Assembly (NCBI GenBank): GCA_029817715.1
Contig: JARUPY010000474.1
Coordinates: 4,588,001 to 4,652,000 of the forward strand
DNA: 64,000 bases
Direction: 5' to 3'
Source: Melastoma dodecandrum
Taxonomy: Eukaryota; Streptophyta; Magnoliopsida; Myrtales; Melastomataceae
A model generated the notes under the pieces. The model did not search any database. It saw only the letters and a list, made by a program, of their open reading frames with translations, and was not told the origin of the DNA. Made by a program: the position numbers and the translations under genes. Shown here piece after piece: positions 54,916 to 64,000 of the stretch (within the stretch, counting starts at the first letter, position 1; each line of letters starts with the position of its first letter).

Positions 54916-55579
54916 GGGCCGAGGAGGAGGAGGAGTGGATGGAGGGATGGATGTTTTCCTCTGTGTGGTTGACTCCTTTATAGGCGAAATCTGTTAGGAC
55001 ATGGTCTTAAGGAGCGAGGGAGGTTTCATCAGCAATTACGTGTACCTAAAACAATGTCTGAAAACATGAACGTCAATCAACAGTTGGAAACATCGTCATC
55101 TTCGTCTTCATCGTCCCAAATGAATCGACTCCTACTCCACGGCTTTATTCCCATTCCATCCCTTTGCTGCGCTCTTATTTTTACGACTGGAGGAATTCGT
55201 ATAATATAAAAATGAAAATCATTAAAAGTTATTTAAATGAAAGTCGTATAACTTTTATATTATTATAATATAAAAGTTATTTAAATACACGCTTAATTTA
55301 AGAAAGTCATTAAAAATGAAAATATATAATATGTAACATTTTTCCCTAATACATAAACGATTAGTGTTGGTTGTTGTCAGTGATATCGAGAGGTCAAGGA
55401 AAAATGGTGATCATATTAGTTGTGTTTACAAAAATTCAGTAAAATTTCTTAATTTATAATTCTTAACAAATTTTGATATAAGAGAGAGTTTTCCCCTAAC
55501 TACAAATTTACTTTTTTGAAGTACTATATATATGCTCTATTTAAGGGATCTTAAATTTTACTAAGTCATCGACAGCAAA
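54916..55579. other. AT-rich intergenic DNA
   Basis: Promoter side of reductase copy 2, then strongly AT-rich DNA with TATAAAAGTTATTTAAATG-like repeats at 55210-55290. No gene. Confidence 0.5.
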
Positions 55580-55650
55580 GCACCAGTGGTCTAGTGGTAG
55601 AATAGTACCCTGCCACGGTACAGACCCGGGTTCGATTCCCGGCTGGTGCA
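55580..55650 (+). tRNA. trnG-GCC: tRNA-Gly (anticodon GCC)
   Basis: 71-nt cloverleaf. Acceptor GCACCAG pairs with CTGGTGC; D arm around TGGTCTAGTGGTAGA; anticodon stem GTACC/GGTAC with loop CTGCCAC, anticodon GCC at 55612-55614; T arm CCGGGTTCGATTCCCGG. No intron, and CCA is not encoded, as expected for nuclear tRNA. The A and B boxes are intact, so it is probably transcribed by Pol III. Confidence 0.97.
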
Positions 55651-55915
55651 GCAGAGCTATGAGGAATTCTACGCCCACCCGTGTGGTTAGTCCCACACAA
55701 AACATCTGACCCAGGATGAATCCAAAGCGTCTCCGAGCTCTCTTTTTTCCTGCTTTCTGCTTTTGCTAAAAACTACAACAGCGTTGGAATGGAAATTCAC
55801 GTAAATTTACACAATGCTGCTGCTAAGAGTAGTATAACAAGAAATACACATACGTACTTAACACCCACCCCCCACTCCATGGACGGCAACTCCCCTGTTT
55901 CATCATCCTACATGC

Positions 55916-57718
55916 TCATACTTCCTCCTCCCCCATCCGGGGTTTGAGTATGTTAAACTTGCATAGAGGGCAGATTGCGTTGATGAACAGCCACTTGTCG
56001 ATGCAATTGCTGTGGAAGTGATGCCCACACGGCAGTTGCCTCAGCTCCGACCCTTCCTCGTATGCACACAGGCAGATGCAGCATTCCTGTAACGTTAATG
56101 GCATTCGCATCCCTGTCACGTATCTCTCTTCACAACTGCGATGGGTGGACAAGTGCTAAATCAATAACGGTACTTACGGCGTCCTCCTGAGAAAGGGTGT
56201 GCTCTGTAGGCATGCTGCTGTCGCATTCCGTGATGATGCCCCCGGAAGAATCTGCTTCCCCGCAATCAACTATTCTTCGGAATTTGAATTTCTGCAGTCG
56301 TTCGATCTCTTCCTGGGTTGCTCCTTCCTGAAATACTCCAAAGGTGAGCCTCCTTCAGGTCTTAAAATTCTCAAGTAAGATTGACGAGAGAGGTGGAAAC
56401 ATGACATGCTACCTGGTCGGCCACTGCATACAAGATCGCGATTATACATGGCAGGAAGCAGCAAACGGCGATGCCAATCAGGCACGTTATCGCCACACAG
56501 AGAGCAACAAATATGATATCAAATGCAAGAAACGAGACGCAGACCCTGCAACAGGTGGGCATTATTTTCAGGCCACCAAAGGCAACTACATGAAAAAGGA
56601 GTAGCAACGATGCTCGAGCCGACAAGGATTTACCAGTAAAGCTCAGGAGAATCATGCATAAGATCGGGGCTCACAGCAGTTACCCAATAAGCCCCGACGA
56701 CCCACCAGACGCATGAGAACATAGTGTTGGCCGACTCTGCATGCTTCAGAACGCTGAAATTCACATGGCAGAATCCATCAGGAACCAAAAGTCACTGAAT
56801 AAACATGGGAAGATGAATATGAGAACTGAAATCAAACATCACAACCAGGAACTTATTCATAAGAACTTTTCTGGGAAAACCATGAAAAATCACGGCCATC
56901 GGCCCCCATCACTGGGCAGGAGGTTAGAACTCCGAGCAAGCCTTGATAAATCGACATTTGATCATACAGATGCCCAAATATCTTCAACTCACAATCCAAT
57001 CATGAATTTTCCTAGAATTAAAAAACAACATTCTTCTCTCTAAAGAAGGGTTCCATCTATCCGGGATGTATGTGGAAAGTGACAGAGAATCAGTATCCTC
57101 GCTGCAACATAAAGAAATTCAATCCCTACCACACTGGAATCTGTCCCAGCTTTCCAAAATTCAGCAGCCAATTTGAAATCCAATCAAGTGCTTCGTGGAT
57201 CGAAAACGAACGAACCTGGTTTGAGTTCCTCCGTCTTCCTCGTCGGAATCATCATCCAAAACCTCATCGCTCCTCCCTCTCCCCCTTCGCCTCTCCCTAC
57301 ACTCCGCCAGCACGCACGCCACGTGAACAACACACCCTATCGCGTACCCGACAACCCAAACCCTAATCAGCGCCACGTCATCGTCGTCCTCGTCGTCACC
57401 GAGGCTGCTCAGCACGACCGCACAGAGGGCCACCCCGATGAACACGAGGTTGAGGGCGACGTCGAGTGCCACCACCGGCTTCGAGTAGGACCAATCATTG
57501 CGGCGATGCTCGAGCTGGTCGGCGGCATTCTCGCGGACGAGGAAGGAAGGGGAGCTAAGCATCATCCGCCTGGCGAGGGGGCGGCGGAGGAAACGTGCTG
57601 CGGCGTTGCCGAGTGGGGGGATAGGGCCTCCACGGCGGAGTACGCGGCGTCTCCGGCGGCGAAAAAGGAGAGGGGAAGCAGCATCGGAGGAGGATTGGGG
57701 AGGTGGGGAGGGTTCCAT
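55916..57718 (-). CDS. Membrane RING-H2 E3 ubiquitin ligase (358 aa)
   Basis: Exons 57718-57216, 56753-56634, 56545-56413, 56327-56178, 56086-55916; GT-AG, phases consistent. Order: Ser/Arg-rich N-terminus, hydrophobic segments ([53 protein letters not shown]; a Cys-rich fourth), the conserved [18 protein letters not shown] element, SQEDA, then C3H2C3 [37 protein letters not shown]...CPLC. This is the four-TM plant RING group typified by Arabidopsis At1g12760/At4g11680. It should present the RING to the cytosol; targets unknown. No lesion. Confidence 0.9.
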
Positions 57719-58339
57719 CCGAAGCTCAACAACCTTGGAAAAAGATGGAAGCTTTCAACTGTGTTTATTGCGTGTGTGAGGAAGCCATTCATGTAATAAA
57801 GGAGACAGCTTTTTACTACTTTATTGCTTAACAAGGTAACCCAATTACTCTTTCAAGGCTGCTCCACTCCCAGCCAGCCAAGTAACCAACCAATGACAAA
57901 TCTCATATTCAATTCAGTCATCTTCAACCGGGGTAGGTCCAACATTACAATAAACAAAAGGGAGTTCAGACGATCAACTGTTAGTCAGCCTTTTTTGCTG
58001 TAAAACTATCTGGCGTGAGCGTAAGCAAGATCTTGTTGGAACAGGGCCGCCTTCTCGTCACTTGTGCTGTGGTCGATGTATTCAAGTGGTTAGAAAACAA
58101 TGATCGATTCAGCGGATGTAAGGATTAAGACCAGCTCGGCGGCAGCCCGGGCCGAGGCGATGAAAACTCCCCAGATTTATACAATTTCTATCTAATCTCT
58201 TGGCTGCAGGGTTATATGAGTTCAGTCCATGGCATGCATGCTCTGAGGCGATGTACCAGACAATTCTCATAGTGCGATACAGGAAAGGCGTGAGCATTTT
58301 TATCCGAGCAGATTTTAACAGAGTAATGAGTAGGAGCCG
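57719..58339. other. Intergenic between RING gene and kinase pseudogene
   Basis: 5' flank of the RING gene and the decayed end of the kinase relic. No other gene. Confidence 0.45.
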
Positions 58340-59970
58340 CGAAGGGACACGCCGTTGGGCATGGATGGGCTGAGGTCTCTCAGATCGTCAAGTAAAGGAT
58401 GAGCGCAATCCTCCAAATTGTGTTGCATCACGATGGTAGCTCTCTATACATGGTTTTACAGATGAAAGGGGCGTATAGCTTTGTTAGGACATGGCTTCGT
58501 ACTCACAGCGGTGCAACGGCGAATACTGTAATAATCTCGAAACCAGATCCACTACCCGGGAGGCATTCTCTTGTCGAACACCTGCCACGAGCCCATAAAA
58601 TCCTGGAGTTAGAAACCATCGCCTGCTAAGATGACAAAGAAAAAAAGAGCATCCTCTTGTTTTCAGAGGCACCGTTTGCACCTTGTGCCACAGATGAGCC
58701 TTAATTTGCAGAAACTTGTACTCCAGAGTAATTCGGATTCATGCACTTAATTTCTTCTCTTGAGGGTGTCCCAATTATCTGGATAGTTTCGCTTCAGTTA
58801 AGAGAGTATATAGACGAAAGATAATCACAAAAACAAATGCACACGTAGAAAGCTAACAAACCTTGATAATTTCAATGAACTGATCAACACCAGTTTCTCC
58901 ATGAACAGCAGTTTGATACAAACACAGCTTACGTCAGGATAGTATGATCAACAAAATGGATGGAGTGATATGATCAACAAAATGGATGGAGTGATCTTGC
59001 TCATCGATCGATTCATAATGATTGTGACCACTAGCAATGGAGAAAAGTAGACATCACGTTAAAGGAGGAGGCAGGACGTGACGGCACTCCAAAAGACAAT
59101 AACAAGTTCCAGATACAGATTTGTGCAGTCACGGGAAAAAGTTGCAAGAGGAGAGAATTTCAGGGAAGAGATCCTCACATATCCGAGAAGAAGCTCAGCC
59201 TCGATACAACCAGCTGACCACATGTCAACAGCAGTTGTATACTCCGTCGTGTGCTCTATAGTATTGAGAGCAGATGTAAGAAATGTTAGGCGTGGCCGGA
59301 ACCTACAATATATTATGCCGTGCTCAGCTTCTCCTGCATTGAACAGACACTGAAATTTTCTGAAAGAAGAAGTGGACCTGCCAACTTCTCAAAAGTCACA
59401 AATCTTTAATTGATGAACGCGATGGTTCATCTGCAAGACTGGCTAGCATTAGAATTGATTGCATCATTCTTGTCCAAATTTAGATACCAGCAGATCCAAA
59501 ATTGTTGACATATACCAGCAAATTTTGAGGCTTAATGTCACAATGACACGCCCCAATGACGTTATGTAGATAATTCGAACCACAGAATATCAGAAAAAGA
59601 GAGACTTAGTCAAGTAGTTTGCAAGAGAAAAGCTAAGCATGGGGAACGGGGTAAATTCATTCAACCTGGTACGTATACAGCTGCACATACGAGGTAAGCA
59701 TGTGTTGGTTGATTCATTCTGACTTAGCGCTTTGAAGCTCGATAGACTGTTTCAGATACATACTCCAAAACAAGGTTGAGAAAAGACTTCATCCTTATCA
59801 GTAGTCAGTAGAAGCAGTGTTTAAGATGAAGATAATTTCGATGATGGAGTACCCGCATTATCTGTAGCTCTCTCTATTCTTATATCGCAACAGTTTCCCC
59901 GGTTTCTATACATGTTGCCTACAGCACACACCCACGAGTCGGTCGCAAGGCATGTTTACCGAGACCCGAA
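58340..59970 (-). pseudogene. GSK3/SHAGGY-like protein kinase, decayed, introns retained
   Basis: Minus-strand pieces in the right order: CIETGETVAI (about 59890), RELQIMRVLHHRN and LKHCFY (59820-59870), LNLVLEYVSETVYR (59750-59790), SYVQLYTYQ (about 59670), CHCDIKPQNLLV (59510-59560; HRDxKPxN altered to HCD), HQLKICDF then TGA (59400), TEYTTAVDMWSAGCIEAELLLG (59180-59240), GVDQFIEIIK (58860), LGTPSREEIKCMNPNYSG (58730-58790), VSRLLQYSPLHRC (58510-58545), DCAHPLLDDLRD (58380-58410). Stops and frameshifts separate them. Spacing shows intron-like gaps, so it is a duplicated, non-processed copy. Confidence 0.82.
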
Positions 59971-60375
59971 CCAGTAACTTTAAAGTTGCAGATGAGGAAT
60001 AGCCCGAAAGAACCGAAGGAACCAGTGCCCACCACACGCCATGTATGATATAGTCTGCAGTCCAGTAATAAAAGCAGTTGTTTTTCTTAGATAGACAAAA
60101 CCAGCAGCTTGAGAACCACTTCGAAAGAACAGAACATATGTATTGCAGTCGAAAACATTTGCGCTACAGAATTGAGAACTCACTATAAGGGTAAGACCCA
60201 TTATAAAGGCACGCAGATGGATAAGAAAAAAATGGGCAGAGTAAAGGAGAAGGGCTTCTTCCATCATCTTAAGAAAAAACAGCCCCCGCTCAGTCGATCC
60301 AACTGCACACGTTACATTCACAAAGTAGCCAGACAACGAATGAACATATTTGTTGTAGGATCTCAACGGGGTTAG
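59971..60375. other. 3' flank of the QUA3-like gene
   Basis: No separate gene seen; probably the 3' UTR of the methyltransferase and the frayed 5' end of the kinase relic. Confidence 0.45.
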
Positions 60376-63255
60376 CTATTGGGAAAGGTTTTTTGTAGCT
60401 ACGAGGATCTTTTCTCCACCGCGTAAACCTGGCTCCACCTCATGTATGCTGCAACTCCACCTCACAGCTTGTGCCATGGTGTTTGCCTCGTCTATGACTT
60501 CCGGAGAGTCTCGAATGAGGACCGTCCCCTCCGGACGCAGGATTCTGTCCATCTCCACCATGAGCTCCAGCATACTACACCTGCAACGAGGCCATGCCGA
60601 CAAAAGATGCGTTCAACAACGTGGACAAGACCAAAGCTGGTCCAGTTCCATTGCACATAGGCCAAGAAACAAGGGAACATGCATGCTAGCCACAAAGTTT
60701 GATTCTGTAGTTAACTCAAAGGAAACTCGTTAAGAATTATGTTATCTTTAAAACAAGAATAAAATGTATAGGCTACCTCCTCCTCACTGAATCCTGGTCT
60801 CTTAGAAGTGAATCGATGCCATCCACATGAAGAAAATCATAAGTTCGAGGATATGTGGAGAAAGGTTCACACCTGAAATAAACACCGACAGTATCAGTTA
60901 ATTGAGGGATGGTCCCAGAATTCCATGCCATCAGGGTCCAAAACAGTATGCATGATATAATCCTCCAGCTCAAGCCGTAATAATTTTGTTAAATATTTTA
61001 GCTGGTGCCGACTAACATCTGCAATATGGGGCACCGGTACGAAGGCTAGTTATTTCACTCACCAATCATGGTATACTCCAATCAGGCCTCTATCAAAAAC
61101 AGCGCTCAAAGTTGATGGCTTTCCGGCAGGAACAACATTCATTACCCAGAGAGGATCATCCGACAGAGATGCAGCGAAACCTCCAAAAAATGCATTCAAA
61201 TCCATCACATTTCGTACTGCTGAAGTTCCGAGCTTCGTCTTCAGTGATTGCTTGTAATATGCCACCCTTTTCGCCCATTTGGAAGTGTCAGCTTCAAAAT
61301 CATTACTGCTATGCGCAGGAATAGCCCGGGCAGGGGCTTTATTCAATCTTTCGGGCCATTTTGGGATCCTTCCAATAGCATAGTCTCCCTTGAAATAACT
61401 AGTTCTACTGATGCATCCTTTCAACTTAAAGTACCTACAAGAACCTGGTGTCAATCTTGCATGCTTCTATAGTAAATCCGCCACAAGGATACACAGACTT
61501 AACAGAACCATCCAATGTGCAAAACCTTCAAAGTCGGCCCACAAACATGGAAAAGGATACTTATGAAACAACAAAAACAAACCATAGCACATGGCTTACC
61601 ATGCAATGACGGGATTATCAGATTCACTACACAACTCAAGGCCCATCACATTTTGGCTGGGAAGACATGTAGCAGAAATAGGCTTTTTCCAAACAGCTGT
61701 ATTCCCCTCCACGGCAATTTTTTCATAACACAGAGCTTTGGCTACAGCCTGGAGATCTGCCCATTCCTTTTCCTGCTTAGCCCACTGTACTGGAGGGCCA
61801 GAGATAACCAAGTATCCACCTGGCCGAAGAAGCCGGTCCACCTCTATGAAGTATGTAGAATCTGAAGACAAAGGGTTCGTGTTTTGCATCAATAAGAGGG
61901 AATAACATGAAATCAAAAGAAATTGCAGAAGAATTTTCGTGCATGGAGAACTCACTGTAGGCTGTAAAGGGTATCAAACATCGTGAGCAATGCACAAAAT
62001 CAAATGAAAATGCAGGAAAAGGGAGCCTTCGAGTGCCAAGCATGGCTACGAATGCCGGAATTCCTCTTTCTAGAGCGAATTGGATCTGTGATTTGTGGGA
62101 ATCTCTAGGTGCAAAAGACATTGTCAGAACGCCTTCTGCCAGCAAGTAACCACCAAAGCTCGCCACCTACAAAGAACCACACATGTGCATGCATAAAACT
62201 TGTCACTGGATTTAGCAAGATACAAAGAATATAGACATGAACGGGGCTCCTACCCCACATCCCATGTCAAGGGCAGTCCGCAGAGTTCCGCCAGTTAGAG
62301 GAACGTACTGTTTAAGCTTTTCTATGTATTCGCCGGCACCACCGGGAAACATTGTGCCACCACCAGGGAACACAAAGTAAGGCCCTTCCACTTTCATCCA
62401 TCCCTGATGGCCTTTCCTGTCAGCAATCTTGTTATGTGGCATATTGCCATGCCAAATCTACAAGAATATTACCAGGAAATGGTCATCGAACCGGCAGTGA
62501 ACAAAATCTCAAAGATTCACCAACAAGCATCATATATGGGCTTTTACAATCATTCAATAGATATCTTGGTTGCCTGATAGATCCAAAGATTGACAACTTT
62601 GACAGAACTCGTGGTTTGAATTATTTCTTCTCCTTTTCTTTCCTTTTGACAGGGCAACCCGATTCATTTGCAAAGAAACAAGCTTGTCCGCAGCCAATAA
62701 TGCAAGCAGCTATGTGATTCCGACAGGCACAAATTTCCTTATCTACCAAATCAGGCGAATCAGATTCAGCTCTACCCCAGCCAAATGCGCGCAAAAACCT
62801 CAACCGACCTTATCCAAACTCTCCGGCCACCGGACGGGGACCTTATAACCGACAGGCAACGGCACCAAGCAAACTTCATTCTTCTCAGGGCAATGCCTCT
62901 CCCTGTAATAATTCATCTCCCTACTGAGAGTCCTGCTCCTCTTCGGATCCTCGCAGGGCATGTAATCCACATATTCAGGAGGGCAGTACCGGACCTTACT
63001 GGGACCTCCCGATTCGTCTGGCAAAAGGGCATGACCCGGCGTGGAGAGGACCAGGGACCGAGGGGCGCTCAAGGAAGAGGTGGCCAGCAGGACGAGGAAG
63101 ACGAACGTGAGGGCGATGACGAGGAGGAGGACGGATCTCTTGGTGTTCAGGAGGCCACCGCCGCCGCCAGCGGAGGCGGTCCGTTTGGAAGACGACGGCG
63201 GAGGGAGGACCATCTGGGGAATCGGCGGAAGGACGTCGGTGGGAGTCCCAAGCAC
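60376..63255 (-). CDS. QUA3: QUASIMODO3-like pectin methyltransferase (598 aa)
   Basis: Exons 63255-62809, 62457-62254, 62166-61956, 61861-61600, 61434-61063, 60872-60777, 60580-60376; GT-AG, phases consistent. Type II Golgi protein: short cytosolic N-terminus, one membrane segment ([20 protein letters not shown]), then the plant putative-methyltransferase domain (PF03141) with SAM motif [73 protein letters not shown] and [27 protein letters not shown] and RKGHQGWMK place it with Arabidopsis QUA3 (At4g00740), a homogalacturonan methyltransferase, at the same length. No lesion. Confidence 0.92.
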
Positions 63256-64000
63256 GGTTCGATAAAGGAGATCGTGCTAAAGGCCGGGCTTGACCCATGG
63301 GCCCAGATATGTGGGCTTGGAGCCTAGGGAAGTAACGGGGAACGGGAAATTGGATCGAGTCCGACTGATGATGATGCACGGAGAAAGTCCCACGTAGGGG
63401 TAGGATTGGGGACGCTCACCCCCCCGAGCTGCTATGTGCTATTTCCCTTTTTCATTTTTTTTATTGAATTTAATATGAAACCCCAACCCCAACCCCAACC
63501 CAGATAAATATCATTAATTAGGGAAAAGGGATGACGATGCCACGCATGGCTGACGACCCCCCAATGATTCCAACAAATAAGGTTGGTTTCCATTTTTAAT
63601 TTAAATAAAAAAATTATAATTTATTTATTTTTGGTGGGGACATTGGGATTGAGGCCTATAATTCATATCGCACCACCGCAAGTATGACTCCCAAATTCCA
63701 CCATGATATAAATATGTCCCATCGTTGGTTTTGAAACTTTGGTAATAATAACCCAAGAAAGTTTGGTATGGCTTTGTCTCTTTGTTTGTAAGGAAGGACG
63801 CACCACCCTAACCCACAGTTCCCCCATGGCTTTTTCTTTTTTCTTCTTCGCCGTGGGCGGGCGCTAAAACGGAAAAAACGTGGGGTGGCTTTATTATTAT
63901 TACATCATCATCATCGGATCTCTCACCCTTCATCATCGTACCGCCTCCTCACAGGAACTAAAATCCAAATAATTTTACCACAATTTCGTGTCCTTTTGTT
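63256..64000. other. Upstream region of the QUA3-like gene
   Basis: Putative promoter: AT-rich blocks, TATAAATATG (minus orientation unclear) near 63708, and a short CCCCAA tract at 63480-63500. No gene recognised. Confidence 0.45.

Noticed and set aside
57173..57796. Plus-strand ORF of 207 codons
   Set aside because: Antisense to exon 1 of the RING gene; composition effect, no family likeness.
63479..63501. CCCCAACCCCAACCCC tract as telomere-like repeat
   Set aside because: Only three to four units, and plant telomeres are CCCTAAA; ordinary low-complexity DNA.
1..64000. CRISPR arrays, bacterial operons or ribosome-binding sites
   Set aside because: None found; regular direct repeats with unique spacers are absent and the DNA is a plant nuclear genome.

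Overview
The window is nuclear DNA of a flowering plant, probably a eudicot. The evidence is intron-bearing genes with GT-AG splice sites and plant-specific families (remorin, two-LIM WLIM protein, R2R3-MYB with a MIXTA/MYB17-type motif, QUASIMODO3-like pectin methyltransferase, plant CXE carboxylesterase). A chloroplast ycf2 fragment sits in nuclear sequence, and there are two different endogenous pararetroviruses (Caulimoviridae), a Ty1/copia element and a hAT-like element. The species cannot be named from the sequence alone.

Layout. 1-635: unassigned DNA. 636-3043: plastid ycf2 fragment. 3043-18601: cluster of one pararetrovirus. On the minus strand a full-length unit of about 8.65 kb (16437 to 7784) is followed head-to-tail by a 4.7 kb unit with a large internal deletion; at 16567-18601 a third partial copy lies in the opposite orientation behind a CTGTCT-type microsatellite. 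18602-20400: GC-rich DNA without a recognisable gene. 20414-26463: a broken family-90 O-glucosyltransferase gene with a copia retrotransposon (20803-25976) inside one exon. 27443-41000: host genes: remorin (+), R2R3-MYB (-), DEAD-box helicase of the RH6/8/12 type (-, with a frame-breaking 7-nt deletion), WLIM2-like protein (+), CXE carboxylesterase (-). 41923-50333: a second, unrelated and more decayed pararetrovirus with a different gene order. 50937-54915: two broken short-chain reductase copies separated by a non-autonomous hAT-like element and a cluster of GC-rich hairpins. 55580-55650: tRNA-Gly(GCC). 55916-57718: membrane RING-H2 gene. 58340-59970: decayed GSK3/SHAGGY-like kinase. 60376-63255: QUA3-like methyltransferase.

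The most interesting material is in the first virus. Its reading frames are largely open. It carries a roughly 360-residue unrecognised domain fused behind RNase H, a conserved 130-codon ORF between promoter and primer-binding site, and a correctly phased A_AAA_AAC heptamer where the movement-protein frame overlaps the -1 frame of the capsid/replicase polyprotein. One copy has a deletion that leaves a single open 1071-codon fusion. The three rearrangement junctions I could read closely, and the join to ycf2, each show 3-4 bp of microhomology. All exon coordinates were assembled by hand from splice signals and family knowledge; no alignment or search was run.
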